NCBI GenBank assembly: GCA_029070965.1
Contig: JAIEBI010000070.1
Span: 1-46,541, forward strand
Length of the DNA stretch: 46,541 nucleotides
From: Clostridiales bacterium
GTDB taxonomy: Bacteria > Bacillota > Clostridia > Christensenellales > Pumilibacteraceae
Direction: 5' to 3'
Below, piece after piece: positions 15,195-23,996 of this stretch; the first letter of the stretch is position 1; every line of letters begins with the position of its first letter. The notes under the pieces are model-generated. The model ran no database searches and was not told where the DNA came from. It saw only the letters and a list, made by a program, of their open reading frames with translations. The translations under genes and the position numbers were made by a program.

Positions 15195-18100
15195 TTACTG
15201 CACCTGTGTTAGGTAGCGCAATAAATTCTTTACGTTATCGAATATCACGAGCGGGGCTTTGACGGCGGTAAACGTGCCGCCGAATTTTTCAAATCCGTCC
15301 TTGACGTCCTGCACATCGGTGAACTCGATTTTGGCACCCGACCGCAAAAGCGTTACGGTAGCCGCGTTGATAGCGGCGGCGAGGTTTTTTATTAAACCTA
15401 CGTTGGCGAGGTTGCGAATTTCCACCGGCACGCTTTCGTACGCGTCTTTCAGTCCGTTCAATAGTTCGTCGCGCTCTCCTTCCGTCTTTAACTGCGATAT
15501 GCGCTTGTACAGCTCCACGCGCATTGCGCTGTCGCAGTAGTCTTTGGGAATGACCGCCGTAAAATCCACCTTCATTACGGGGTCCTTGTGCTTGGCTACC
15601 GCCTGACCCTTGATTTCCGCAACCGCTTCGTTTAGCAGCTTGCAATACATATTGTAGCCCACGCTTACCATGTGTCCGTGCTGTTCGGCGCCGAACACGT
15701 TGCCCACGCCGCGTATGCGCATGTCCTGCTCGGCTATCTTTACGCCGCTGCCGAGGTCGGTGTACCGCGACACGGCGGTAAGCCGTTCGAGCGCCGCGCC
15801 CGCAAGATTGCTTTCGCTGCCGTAGGTAAAGTATACCTGCGCCACTCTATCCGACCTGCCTACTCTGCCTTTGAGCTGGTACATTTGGCTGAGCCCCATA
15901 TTTTCCGCGCCGTACACTATCATGGTGTTGGCGTTGGGAATATCTATTCCGTTTTCTATAATTGTGGTGGCGACAAGCACGTCCGCCTTGTTTTCGGCAA
16001 ACTTTTCCACCGACGCGGTGAGCAATTTTTTGTCCATTTGCCCGTGCGCGTAGGTAAACCGAATGTCGGGCATCAGCGATTGAAGGCGCGCCGTATATTC
16101 GGCAATTCCGCCCGCGCGCGGTCCGCCGTTTACGTAGTTGTATACGATAAACGCCTGCCCGCCCCGCGCAATCTCGCGCGTAACCGCGTCCACTATAAGC
16201 GCGTCCGAATACTCGGTTACGTACACCTGCGCAGGGAGTCTCCCCGTGGGCGGCGTTTCCAGCATGCTAACGTCGCGTATTCCCGACATTGCCATATGCA
16301 ACGTGCGCGGTATTGGCGTTGCGGAAAGCGTAAGCACGTTTATGTCCGTTTTGAGATTTTTAATCTTTTCCTTGTCGGACACGCCGAACTTTTGTTCCTC
16401 GTCGAGTATTAGCAATTCGAGGTTTTTGAACTTGACCGAGCTGCCGAGTAACTTATGCGTGCCGCACACTATATCCACCGAACCGTCGGCAAGTCCCTTT
16501 AACGTTTTTGCGGTGTCGCCCTCGGCGCGGGACAGTGCGGCGACTTTTACGCCGAACCTTTCCATTCTCGCCTTGGTTGTGTTGTAGTGTTGGTGGCAAA
16601 GCACGGTTGTCGGCGACATAAACGCCACTTGCCCGCCCTGCGCTATCACCTTGAACGCGACGCGAAGTGCAACCTCGGTCTTGCCGAAGCCGACGTCGCC
16701 GCACACAAGCCTGTCCATAATCTTGCCGCTTGTCAAATCGTGAAAGCACGCGTCGATTGCCGAAAGCTGGTCGGGCGTTTCCGAATACGGAAAGTCGGCG
16801 GCAAATTCGTCCTCCATTTCCCCGTCGCTTACGTACACCTTGCCTTTTACCGTTTCGCGCCGCGCGTACAGCTCCAAAAGGTCGAACGCCATCGCTTTCA
16901 GCCGCGACTTGACCTTTGCCTTTACCCTTTCGAATTCGGCTCCGCCTATCTTGCTCAGCTTGGGCGGGTTGTCGGCAAAGTCGTATTTGCTAAGCCGACT
17001 CATGTTTTCGACGGGCACGTACAGCGTGTCGCCGCCCGCGTACCTGACCGTTATATAATCGCGCTCGTAGTCGCCGAAATCGACTGCGCCCACCGCCTCG
17101 CAAATGCCTATGCCATGCGATTCGTGAACGACGTAGTCACCCGCCTTTGGCAACTCCGCCATACCCGTGCGCTTGACCGAAGTGAAAGGATCGCGTTTTT
17201 TGCCGACGTTGCGCATGCCGATGATAATTGTATTGCCGTCAAAAAACACGCCGCCGTCCGAAACGGGGCTTATGTACTCGACGTCGTAGCATTCCACGCT
17301 TTCCAGTCCGTCGCGTACGTCCGCGCCGACAAGCACCCTAATACCGCGGCTGTTCCACACCGCAATATCATCTTTGAGCTGAGTAAAATTTTTACCGTAC
17401 AGCGGTAGGTCTATACTTTTCAGTTTATATACGCAGTCGGGCGAAAAAAAACGGTTGTTACTGTCCACCGCGTGGAAGCATAATCTAAAATTGTGCGTGG
17501 GCGGCACGGACACAAGGTTGTCCGCCGCGCAGAACGGCGCTTCGCCCGCCTCGATAAGCCGCTTGGCGCGCGAGGCGTGTTCGCGGTAAGCGAATATGCA
17601 GTTGTCGTAAACGGCCTTGGCGTCCTCGGCTATTACAAGCCCGTTAAAAAACTTGTCTACCGTTGTGTGCGGAAACAAAGAAATAAGCGTTTGCTCGCCG
17701 TCGGTGTCGCCCGAGGTGAGCCGCTCCGCCATTCGATGTTCTATGGGCACGCCTGCGGTTTTGCGCTTTTCGCCCGCTTTGATTAGCTGCTCTATTGCGG
17801 CGGTCTTATCACCAAACACCGTTTCGGTTGCGGGGTACGCGGTAAAGGACGTCAAGCTCTCCCCCGCGCTTTGCGAGCTTATATCAAGCCGCCGTATGCT
17901 GTCGCACTCGTACCCGAAAAATTCTATACGTGCCGCTTTGCCGTCAGGCGCGCACACGTCCACAATGTCGCCGCGAACGGCAAACTGCGCGGGCTCGTCC
18001 ACGTGTCCGACGCGCACGTACCCCGCCGTTGTCAGCTTGTTCAACAGCTCGGCGGTGGGAATGGACTTGCCCACCTCAAAATCCACCGTCGCCGATAAAA

Positions 18101-18473
18101 CAAGCTCGGGCGGAGGCAATAATTGCATAAAGGCTTCGGCGGTGGTTACAACCACGTCGCACTTGCCGCTTGCCATATTGTACAGGGCTCTGGCGCGGTC
18201 GCCCGACCGCTCGTTGCCCGACACGAGTATAACGTTGTTTTTGGGCAACAACAGCTCTGCCGACGGATAGTGCATAGACAGCTCGGTATACGCGGCGCGA
18301 GCGGACAAAACGTCGGCGCAAACGTACATATATTTATTGAACGCACAGCAAAAAAGTCGGACGTCCGACTTTGTCATGCCGAACACCGACGTGCGCTTTC
18401 CGCCGTTTACCGCCCTGATAATATCTGCGGTAACGCCGTTCATGTCGTTTATTACGCGACCTATATTTCGCAT
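15195..18473 (-). CDS. mfd: Transcription-repair coupling factor Mfd
   Basis: Superfamily 2 translocase that removes RNA polymerase stalled at DNA lesions and recruits UvrA. With about 1092 residues it is slightly shorter than typical (about 1150). The UvrB-like N-terminal region covers about 30-300. The polymerase-binding domain begins at PKAGDYVVHESHGIGI (about 442-457). The motor has Walker A CGDVGFGKTEV (about 591-601), LDEEQKFGV as Walker B (DEEQ about 691-694), SATPIPRT as motif III and GRVGRSDRVAQVYF as motif VI. The C-terminal regulatory domain is present. ATG at 18473 is used; a TTG three codons upstream is also possible, and the ribosome binding site is weak. It starts 36 bp after pth. 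Confidence 0.97.
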   Translation of the reverse strand: MRNIGRVINDMNGVTADIIRAVNGGKRTSVFGMTKSDVRLFCCAFNKYMYVCADVLSARAAYTELSMHYPSAELLLPKNNVILVSGNERSGDRARALYNMASGKCDVVVTTAEAFMQLLPPPELVLSATVDFEVGKSIPTAELLNKLTTAGYVRVGHVDEPAQFAVRGDIVDVCAPDGKAARIEFFGYECDSIRRLDISSQSAGESLTSFTAYPATETVFGDKTAAIEQLIKAGEKRKTAGVPIEHRMAERLTSGDTDGEQTLISLFPHTTVDKFFNGLVIAEDAKAVYDNCIFAYREHASRAKRLIEAGEAPFCAADNLVSVPPTHNFRLCFHAVDSNNRFFSPDCVYKLKSIDLPLYGKNFTQLKDDIAVWNSRGIRVLVGADVRDGLESVECYDVEYISPVSDGGVFFDGNTIIIGMRNVGKKRDPFTSVKRTGMAELPKAGDYVVHESHGIGICEAVGAVDFGDYERDYITVRYAGGDTLYVPVENMSRLSKYDFADNPPKLSKIGGAEFERVKAKVKSRLKAMAFDLLELYARRETVKGKVYVSDGEMEDEFAADFPYSETPDQLSAIDACFHDLTSGKIMDRLVCGDVGFGKTEVALRVAFKVIAQGGQVAFMSPTTVLCHQHYNTTKARMERFGVKVAALSRAEGDTAKTLKGLADGSVDIVCGTHKLLGSSVKFKNLELLILDEEQKFGVSDKEKIKNLKTDINVLTLSATPIPRTLHMAMSGIRDVSMLETPPTGRLPAQVYVTEYSDALIVDAVTREIARGGQAFIVYNYVNGGPRAGGIAEYTARLQSLMPDIRFTYAHGQMDKKLLTASVEKFAENKADVLVATTIIENGIDIPNANTMIVYGAENMGLSQMYQLKGRVGRSDRVAQVYFTYGSESNLAGAALERLTAVSRYTDLGSGVKIAEQDMRIRGVGNVFGAEQHGHMVSVGYNMYCKLLNEAVAEIKGQAVAKHKDPVMKVDFTAVIPKDYCDSAMRVELYKRISQLKTEGERDELLNGLKDAYESVPVEIRNLANVGLIKNLAAAINAATVTLLRSGAKIEFTDVQDVKDGFEKFGGTFTAVKAPLVIFDNVKNLLRYLTQVQ

Positions 18474-18509
18474 TTCGCCCAAACCGTTGTACCGTCTGAT
18501 ATCGCTGTC

Positions 18510-19085
18510 TTATGTATCGCTTACTACTGTTTTTGTCAAATCCTGCCACGGCTTGCCCGCAAGCCAGTCGCCTGCAAACTCCGCCGCCGCGCACAACGCT
18601 TTTTCCATAACGCTGTTAAAAGCAGCGGGAATTTTGGACAATACGTAATCGGCAAGCCCCATATAATTGGGCTTCGGCCCGATACCGATGCGCACCCGCG
18701 CAAAATCGGTAGAACCAAGCTTAGCCACAATATCGCGCATGCCGTTGTGCGTACCCGCGCTACCGCTAAGCCGCGCGCGCACCGTACCCTTTGGCATATC
18801 TATATCGTCGTACATGACAAGAACGTCCTTGGGCTCTATCTTGTAGTACCGCGCGAGAAAGCTTACCGCGTCGCCCGAAAGATTCATGTACGTGTTCGGC
18901 TCGACAAGCAATACTTTTTGTCCGCTTATATTGCAATCGGATATATACGCGTTGCTTTTTTTGTCCAACGCAAAATCGGGCGCACGGAACAAAGCCGCTA
19001 CTTTGTCCACCGCCATAAATCCGATATTGTGGTAGGTGCCCGAATAATCGTTACTCGGATTGCCCAAGCCGACGACAAGCTTCAT
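18510..19085 (-). CDS. pth: Peptidyl-tRNA hydrolase
   Basis: Cleaves the ester bond of peptidyl-tRNAs that drop off the ribosome. The 191-residue protein begins MKLVVGLGNPSNDYSGTYHN, with catalytic His at residue 19. VMYDDIDMPKG carries the Asp that positions it, and GSAGTHNGMRD the conserved Asn-containing loop. Length and motifs are normal. Its start lies 3 bp after the DUF1858 gene, so it is probably coupled. pth followed by mfd is a common order in Bacillota. Confidence 0.97.
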   Translation of the reverse strand: MKLVVGLGNPSNDYSGTYHNIGFMAVDKVAALFRAPDFALDKKSNAYISDCNISGQKVLLVEPNTYMNLSGDAVSFLARYYKIEPKDVLVMYDDIDMPKGTVRARLSGSAGTHNGMRDIVAKLGSTDFARVRIGIGPKPNYMGLADYVLSKIPAAFNSVMEKALCAAAEFAGDWLAGKPWQDLTKTVVSDT

Positions 19086-19088
19086 AAA

Positions 19089-19298
19089 TTAATCGATAAC
19101 CGCGTTAAGCTTTTCGACCAAATCATTCACGTCGTTGCCGTGTGCCGCGGCAGCTTCCGCAACCGTTTCACCGCGCGAAATGGGGCAACCCAAGCAGTGC
19201 ATGCCCATGTCGAAAAACACCTGCGCCACCTTTTCGTTGTCGGGCGCCAAGCACAGTACGTCGTAAATAGTCATATCGGGTGTAACTTTATTAGCCAT
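19089..19298 (-). CDS. DUF1858 small protein
   Basis: A 69-residue protein with the DUF1858 pattern: VTPDMTIYDVL, then a helix, GMHCLGCPISRGETVAEAAAAHG. The CLGC pair could bind metal or form a disulfide; the biochemical role is unknown. AAAGGAG precedes the start. It is the first gene of the operon with pth, mfd and the AlkD-like gene. Confidence 0.88.
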   Translation of the reverse strand: MANKVTPDMTIYDVLCLAPDNEKVAQVFFDMGMHCLGCPISRGETVAEAAAAHGNDVNDLVEKLNAVID

Positions 19299-19337
19299 GA
19301 TAATTCTCCTTTTGTTTAGTATATACGCAATAACCTA

Positions 19338-19366
19338 AGTATACACGCGCAACTGCCTTTTGTCAA
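19338..19366 (-). promoter_or_regulatory. Promoter of the DUF1858-pth-mfd-alkD operon
   Basis: TTGACA (19366-19361), 17-bp spacer, TATACT (19343-19338) on the minus strand. It sits within the 77-bp gap, 10 bp after the stop of the RadC-like gene. Confidence 0.82.
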
Positions 19367-19375
19367 TTAAATTGA

Positions 19376-20353
19376 CTAAGCACCGTCGTCGCCTTTCAAT
19401 ACGGCGCAAAGCTGTGCGGCAATATCGGGCAGCTCCTCGGCTGTTTCCCTGCCTGCGTACAACGAATAGTCGTCGGGCGCGGTAATGTTCCCCACCATAT
19501 CGGGCGAACGCAAATATTTGACCGCCGGCACAAAGATATACAGCGGATACCAGCCCTTGTCCCGCGGCGGCGTGCCTATCGTGTAGTATCCGTAATCGCC
19601 GAAAATAAGATAGTCGAGCATTGTCACGTTTACGTCTTTCAGCATAGCAGCAAGCTCGGCGACAGCTTGCGCTATATTAAACGTTTGCGGAAACATGTCG
19701 GGCTCGCGCCGCGCGATAAAAACGTACTTGCAAGAATGTTTACACGCCGAACTCAGTATATCGCGCATGGGCACGCCGTCCGCCGAATAACATTCTATCG
19801 CTCGCACGTTTAACTCGCCGTCCATAAACGCCGCATAAGTGCCAGCCGCAAGCTTACCAAAGTAAGCTATGCCGAAAAAGTCCGCCGCCTCCAACCTGTT
19901 TCTAAGCTTGACCGACTTTTGTCCGCTTGTCAGGCAAAGCCCAAACAGCGCGGGCAGTATGGACGCGGCTTGCGCGGTGATGTGCGACAGCCGCATAAGC
20001 TCGGATTGCGGCGCGCACATAACGCCCGCCACCGATCCGTATTTGTCTATCAGCCTGTGCGCAATTACGTTGGTGTCCTTTTGCGGAATAAAAAAGGACA
20101 GCAACAATTCCACAAGCTCGATATCGCTCAACCCTGTTAAATCGATATCGTTCTTGGCGGAATCGCGAAGTCTTTCCCTGTGCCCCGCGTGCGCGTTTTG
20201 CCTGCCTTCTCGTTCTTCAAGACGGCGGCGCAAATATTTTTCCAAATACGGCGCTATCGGCAGTATATGCGAAGCGCCCTCTTCCGTCGCCCCGACCTCG
20301 TCCGAATATCCTTCCGTATTTGTCTTGTTTTTCGGTTCGTTATCGCTTTCCAT
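19376..20353 (-). CDS. RadC-like protein with degenerate JAB/MPN domain
   Basis: A 325-residue protein. The middle carries the RadC helical signature HAGHRERLRD, then LSDIELVELLLSFFIPQKDTNVIAHRLIDKYGS (about 55-110). The C-terminal part follows the RadC fold: GELNVRAIECYSADGVPMRDIL resembles its beta strands, and MLDYLIFGDYGYYTI matches the DHIIIG...YYSF-type end. The metal-binding HxHPxG motif of RadC is absent; that place reads VFIARREPDMFPQTF, so it is probably not a peptidase. The first 50 residues are acidic and disordered. Starting at ATG 20353, no Shine-Dalgarno site is visible. Function of this family is unknown even where the motif is intact. Confidence 0.8.
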   Translation of the reverse strand: MESDNEPKNKTNTEGYSDEVGATEEGASHILPIAPYLEKYLRRRLEEREGRQNAHAGHRERLRDSAKNDIDLTGLSDIELVELLLSFFIPQKDTNVIAHRLIDKYGSVAGVMCAPQSELMRLSHITAQAASILPALFGLCLTSGQKSVKLRNRLEAADFFGIAYFGKLAAGTYAAFMDGELNVRAIECYSADGVPMRDILSSACKHSCKYVFIARREPDMFPQTFNIAQAVAELAAMLKDVNVTMLDYLIFGDYGYYTIGTPPRDKGWYPLYIFVPAVKYLRSPDMVGNITAPDDYSLYAGRETAEELPDIAAQLCAVLKGDDGA

Positions 20354-20359
20354 AAGTTA

Positions 20360-20427
20360 ATATTGAATTTAATAATATTAAATTGTTTTCTTAAATTCAA
20401 TATAGACTTTTTCTTTTCGCTCGTCAA
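20360..20427 (-). promoter_or_regulatory. Promoter with overlapping operator-like inverted repeat, RadC-like gene
   Basis: TTGACG (20427-20422), 17-bp spacer, TATATT (20404-20399) on the minus strand. A perfect 13-bp inverted repeat, ATATTGAATTTAA (20360-20372) and TTAAATTCAATAT (20391-20403), covers the -10 box and the predicted start point near 20392, and ends 7 bp before the ATG. This position suits a repressor site better than an RNA hairpin, since one arm is mostly upstream of the start of transcription. Confidence 0.65.
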
Positions 20428-20462
20428 GATATTTCATACAAGTTATTGCCTTATAAGGCAAC

Positions 20463-20484
20463 AAAAAAGGGTGCAATTGCACCC
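20463..20484 (-). terminator. Intrinsic terminator of the degV-degV-nusG-like operon
   Basis: On the minus strand GGGTGCAATTGCACCC (a full palindrome, 20484-20469) is followed by TTTTTT, about 33 bp past the stop of the NusG-like gene. A second palindrome, TTGCCTTATAAGGCAA, follows directly. Confidence 0.85.
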
Positions 20485-20486
20485 AT

Positions 20487-20519
20487 AATTCTGCATTCTT
20501 AATTCTTAATTCTGAATTA
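20487..20519. repeat. AT-rich intergenic repeat abutting a stop codon
   Basis: An inverted-orientation copy (ATTCTGCATTCTTAATTCTT) placed between the terminator and the stop codon of the NusG-like gene. The TAA stop at 20519-20517 is at its edge. Confidence 0.6.
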
Positions 20520-21074
20520 TTTCTTTTCCACTATTTCCAGCGCAACACGCGCCTTGGTTTTGCCGCCGAACATATCCAGCTCTATTTCGGCGTAGCGGTT
20601 GTGGCGGTTGATGTAGGTTATCATTCCCTCGCAGCCCATAAGCGCCCCGCCCGTTATCGTTACGGTATCGCCGTTTATAAAGCCGACCGAACGTTCCACG
20701 TACCGCTTGCCGCGCAGTAAAAATTCCAATCGCTGTCGCTCGTTGTCGGGCAGGGCTATATTGTCCTTGCCGCTTGACAGCAGGCGGATAATGTCCTGCG
20801 AGGAGTACACAAACGAGCCGAATTCGGTCAGAAACGATTTTTGGTCGAGCCTTGTTTCCACAAATACGTAGCTCGCAAAAAGCGGGCGTTTTTGGTAGTG
20901 CTTGCCTGCCCAGTTCCGCGCCGCGCGGTAGTACGTTTCTGTTTGCGGACAAAAGGGCTCTATCACTTGCGCGGTAAAACCCTTAGTATCGGCAAACCGC
21001 GCGATATCCTGTACCACGCGGTTCTCTTTGCCCGTTCTTACGTAAAACACATACCAATAGTACGGTTCTTGCAT
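20517..21074 (-). CDS. NusG-family transcription factor paralogue
   Basis: A 185-residue protein with an N-terminal NGN domain (YYWYVFYVRTGKENRVVQDI, then KRPLFASYVFVET near residue 65) and a C-terminal KOW domain (GFINGDTVTITGGALMGCEG near 130-150). NusG-like proteins bind RNA polymerase and change pausing or termination. The divergent sequence and the lack of secE or rplK neighbours mark it as a specialised paralogue (LoaP or UpxY-like) rather than housekeeping NusG. It is the last gene after two degV genes, 16 bp downstream, and no polysaccharide or antibiotic cluster is beside it, as is usual for such paralogues. The AGGTGAT site upstream of the ATG is moderate. Confidence 0.82.
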   Translation of the reverse strand: MQEPYYWYVFYVRTGKENRVVQDIARFADTKGFTAQVIEPFCPQTETYYRAARNWAGKHYQKRPLFASYVFVETRLDQKSFLTEFGSFVYSSQDIIRLLSSGKDNIALPDNERQRLEFLLRGKRYVERSVGFINGDTVTITGGALMGCEGMITYINRHNRYAEIELDMFGGKTKARVALEIVEKK

Positions 21075-21090
21075 TTATCACCTACAATAA

Positions 21091-21966
21091 TTATATATCG
21101 CGCTCTTTATCACTTACGAAGGTACAGCCGACCATGCCTGCGCCTGTGTGCGCGCCGATTACCGGTCCGACCCAGCCGATTATTACTTCGCAGTCGGGGC
21201 GGATTTCCAAAATTTTGGCTTTGAGCGTTTCGGCTACTTCCCAATTATCGGCCGTGGGAAGGTACACCCTTTTGGTGCTTGCGCCGTTGAACTGCTTAAA
21301 GAAATCCGCCATATAAGCTACGCCGGCCGCCACGCCTATCTTTTTGGTTACTATGGACAAGCCACCTTCTTTATTGATGCACAGTATGGGTTTGATGCGA
21401 AGCGCCGTGCCTATTACCGCCGACGCGCCCGACACCCTGCCGCCGCGTTTAAGGTGCATAAGGTCGGTGGGCATAAACCTGACCGATATATGCTTGGTAA
21501 TATAATTCATTTTTTCCAGCGCTTCCGCCGCGGACAAGCCCTCGTCGCGAAGCCGCTCCGCCTCATCGACTACAAGCCGCTGTACGCTGGTTGCCGCAAG
21601 CGAGTCCAGCACGTACACACGCGTTTTGCCCAAACGCTCATTCACATTGGCGGCTGCTGTAAGTGCGCTTTGATATGTGGACGATAAGCCCGACGACAGC
21701 GTAATGTGCAACAAGTCACCCTCGCATTCGCTAAGCACCTTTTCAAAAAATTCCTCATGCTCGGCAATGTTTATTTGCGAGGTCGTGGGCATTTTGCCGT
21801 CACGGATAAGGTCGTAAAATCCTTTGTATTGTCCGTCGTTGTCAAAATCGTCGACGTGCGGTACTTCGTCTATTGTATATACCTGCGATATGTACTTAAT
21901 TCCGCGCCTGTCGAGGTCGCTGCAAAATATATCGCACGAACGGTCTGTGGAAAGTGTAAATGCCAT
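21091..21966 (-). CDS. DegV family fatty-acid-binding protein (copy 1)
   Basis: The 291-residue DegV (EDD fold) protein resembles FakB, which holds a fatty acid for phosphorylation by FakA. Family features are STDRSCDI at the N terminus, MPTTSQINIAEHEEFF, LSSGLSSTYQSAL, YVLDSLAATSVQRLVVDEA and MHLKRGGRVSGASAVIGTALRIKPIL. AAGGAG precedes the ATG. It follows a second degV gene by 29 bp and clearly arose by duplication. No fakA-like kinase is in the window, so ligand and role are inferred from the family only. Confidence 0.93.
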   Translation of the reverse strand: MAFTLSTDRSCDIFCSDLDRRGIKYISQVYTIDEVPHVDDFDNDGQYKGFYDLIRDGKMPTTSQINIAEHEEFFEKVLSECEGDLLHITLSSGLSSTYQSALTAAANVNERLGKTRVYVLDSLAATSVQRLVVDEAERLRDEGLSAAEALEKMNYITKHISVRFMPTDLMHLKRGGRVSGASAVIGTALRIKPILCINKEGGLSIVTKKIGVAAGVAYMADFFKQFNGASTKRVYLPTADNWEVAETLKAKILEIRPDCEVIIGWVGPVIGAHTGAGMVGCTFVSDKERDI

Positions 21967-21995
21967 TTTTTGTTCTCCTTGTTGTTTTTTTGTCG

Positions 21996-22868
21996 TTAGA
22001 TTTCGCTGCGAAGCTTGTCGGATATAAAGGTTATGCCTACTGCGTTAGCGCCGGTGTGCGCACCGATAACCGGACCTATCAACGCCACCTCTATGTCGCA
22101 GTCGGGACGCGCAAGCTTTGCCTTTTTGAGCATGCCCTCGGCAAGGTCGCTGTCCGCACTGGCTATATAAACCTTGTGCGGTTTTTCCGCGCTGTCGCGC
22201 TTAAAAATATTTATCATTTCCGCAACGCCCTTGCTTGCGCCTATCTTTTTTTGCATAACCACAAGCGCACCCGCAGGGTCGAACCGCAGTATGGGTTTTA
22301 TGTTGAGCGCCGTGCCTATGTACGCCGACGGGCCGGACACCCTGCCGCCCCGTTTAAGGTGCATAAGGTCGGTGGGCATAAACCACGTGTGATTGTGATT
22401 GACAAAGTTCTCCAAAAACGCAACCGCGTCCTCGGCGGATACGTCCTCGTCGCGCAAGCGCTGCGCCTCGTCCACAACAAGCCTTGTGGCTATCGTCGCG
22501 GCAAGCGAATCCACTATGTATATGCGCCGCCCCGTTTCCTTTAATATTTGCTCGGCAACGGCACGCGCCGCGAGCGGCGAGGTGGTAAGCCCCGACGATA
22601 TGGTGATATGCACTATATCGCCTTCGCACTTCTTTATAAGCTCGCCGAAAAATTCCTCGTAGTCGTTTTGCGTGACCTGCGAGGTCGTGGGCATTTCCCC
22701 GTCACGAATTTTGGCGTAAAAATCTTTAAGCTCGTCGTCGCGCGTAATCTCGTCCTTATGCTCGCACCCGTCGATGGTGTAGTACGTGGATATGTAATCT
22801 ATCCCGCGCTCGCGCAGCTCGCTTTTGTATATGTCGCAAACGGTGTCGGTAGATAAATGAAACTTCAT
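21996..22868 (-). CDS. DegV family fatty-acid-binding protein (copy 2)
   Basis: The 290-residue paralogue of the adjacent gene shows the same landmarks: STDTVCDIYKSELRERGIDYIS, MPTTSQVTQNDYEEFF, ISSGLTTSPLAARAVAEQ, YIVDSLAATIATRLVVDEAQ and MHLKRGGRVSGPSAYIGTALNIKPIL. GGAGG lies 8 nt before the start. It is first in the operon degV-degV-nusG-like. A TATAAT box (22901-22896) lies upstream, without a good -35. The two copies may bind different acyl chains, as different FakB proteins do. Confidence 0.93.
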   Translation of the reverse strand: MKFHLSTDTVCDIYKSELRERGIDYISTYYTIDGCEHKDEITRDDELKDFYAKIRDGEMPTTSQVTQNDYEEFFGELIKKCEGDIVHITISSGLTTSPLAARAVAEQILKETGRRIYIVDSLAATIATRLVVDEAQRLRDEDVSAEDAVAFLENFVNHNHTWFMPTDLMHLKRGGRVSGPSAYIGTALNIKPILRFDPAGALVVMQKKIGASKGVAEMINIFKRDSAEKPHKVYIASADSDLAEGMLKKAKLARPDCDIEVALIGPVIGAHTGANAVGITFISDKLRSEI

Positions 22869-23195
22869 GTTCTTGTCCTCCGATTTACTGGTTATATTAT
22901 ACTCTATAACATTTGATTTTTATATTTATAAAAGACAAAATGCACGCATACGCCTTATGCGTCGCAAAAAAGTATACACATTTATATTACATGTGTCATT
23001 TTTTTGTTTACCCGAAAACCGAACGTTTCCGACCACCTCGGCAACCGTTTCGCTATTTTGCGGCAAAAATCGGCGGGATATTACAAAAGAAGGCGTTTTA
23101 CGCATGTATGCGAAACTTGAAAATTTACGGTGAAAATGGTATAATTTTCTTAAATCAGCGAGAAAAATTCAACAAGCAAAAGGAGCTACTTTCTT
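22869..23195. other. Divergent intergenic region between degV and spo0A
   Basis: This 327-bp gap has no ORF resembling a protein. It holds a TATAAT box for the degV operon at about 22896 and the spo0A promoter at 23117-23145. The remainder is AT-rich near degV and GC-richer in the middle (23020-23080), with no clear hairpin or repeat. Confidence 0.6.
23117..23145 (+). promoter_or_regulatory. Promoter of spo0A
   Basis: TTGAAA (23117-23122), 17-bp spacer, TATAAT (23140-23145), with about 45 nt of leader. It looks like a vegetative (SigA-type) promoter. I did not find a clear 0A box or SigH promoter by eye. Confidence 0.7.
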
Positions 23196-23924
23196 ATGAA
23201 AATCAGGGTTATGGTATGCGATGACAACGCGGAGTTTACGGCGAGCGTAAAAGCGCACTTTGCCACTTCGGACAAGATAGAACTGGTGGACGTGGCGTCC
23301 GACGGCAAGCAGGCTTTGGACAAACTGGTGACGGTGCGACCGGACGTGTTGCTGCTCGATTTGGTCATGCCCAACCTCGACGGATTTTCAGTGCTGGAAC
23401 GGGTCAACAAAGGCAATATGAAAATCATAATCGTGTCGGCGCTCAGCCAAGAGGCGTTTATTTCCAAGGCTATGGGGCTTGGCGCGGACTTTTATATGAT
23501 GAAACCGGTGTCCTTCGGCGTGCTGGACGAACGCATAATCGAGGCGTTCAACAACAAGCGCCCGTCGGCAAAAAACCGTTCTATGGACGAGAAAATAAGC
23601 AATATCTTTATTACAGTCGGCATTCCCGCGCACATTAAGGGGTATCAGTACCTGCGTGAGGCGATTAAAATGACTATCGACAATCCCGAAATAATCAACT
23701 CCATAACCAAAAAGCTATACCCTGAGGTCGCCGATCACTTTAAGACCAGCCCCAGCAAGGTGGAACGCGCCATTCGCCACGCCATAGAGGTTGCGTGGAA
23801 CCGCGGCAAGATAGAAAACATTAACACCCTGTTCGGCGTGCGCGTGTACAACCACAACGAAAAGCCGACCAACGGCGAGTTTATTGCACTGGTCGCCGAC
23901 AAGATGCTACTTGAAAGCGTGTAG
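23196..23924 (+). CDS. spo0A: Sporulation response regulator Spo0A
   Basis: Master regulator of entry into sporulation; phosphorylated Spo0A binds 0A boxes. The 242-residue protein has a receiver domain (1-118) with acidic pair D9/D10, phospho-acceptor D55 in LLLDLVMPN, S81 and K103. The Spo0A C-terminal effector domain (about 130-242) includes ISNIFITVGIPAHIKGYQYL, SPSKVERAIRHAIEVAWNRG and NTLFGVRVYNHNEKPTNGEF. AAAGGAG lies about 10 nt before the ATG. In many sporulators spoIVB precedes spo0A; here it does not, and spo0A is monocistronic with its own terminator. Its presence indicates a sporulation-lineage member, but not that the organism still makes spores. Confidence 0.96.
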   Translation: MKIRVMVCDDNAEFTASVKAHFATSDKIELVDVASDGKQALDKLVTVRPDVLLLDLVMPNLDGFSVLERVNKGNMKIIIVSALSQEAFISKAMGLGADFYMMKPVSFGVLDERIIEAFNNKRPSAKNRSMDEKISNIFITVGIPAHIKGYQYLREAIKMTIDNPEIINSITKKLYPEVADHFKTSPSKVERAIRHAIEVAWNRGKIENINTLFGVRVYNHNEKPTNGEFIALVADKMLLESV

Positions 23925-23960
23925 ATTAATTCGGAATTCATACTCAAAACACCTCAAAAG

Positions 23961-23996
23961 ACGGTGCAAAGCGTTATTCGCTTGACACCGTTTTTT
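23961..23996 (+). terminator. Intrinsic terminator of spo0A
   Basis: ACGGTG...AAGCG pairs with CGCTT...CACCGT around TTATT and runs into TTTTTT (23991-23996). The 3' arm contains the -35 box of the next gene's promoter. Confidence 0.8.

Noticed and set aside
18123-19319. A 398-codon plus-strand frame
   Set aside because: Antisense to mfd, pth and the DUF1858 gene at once; all three are well identified on the minus strand.
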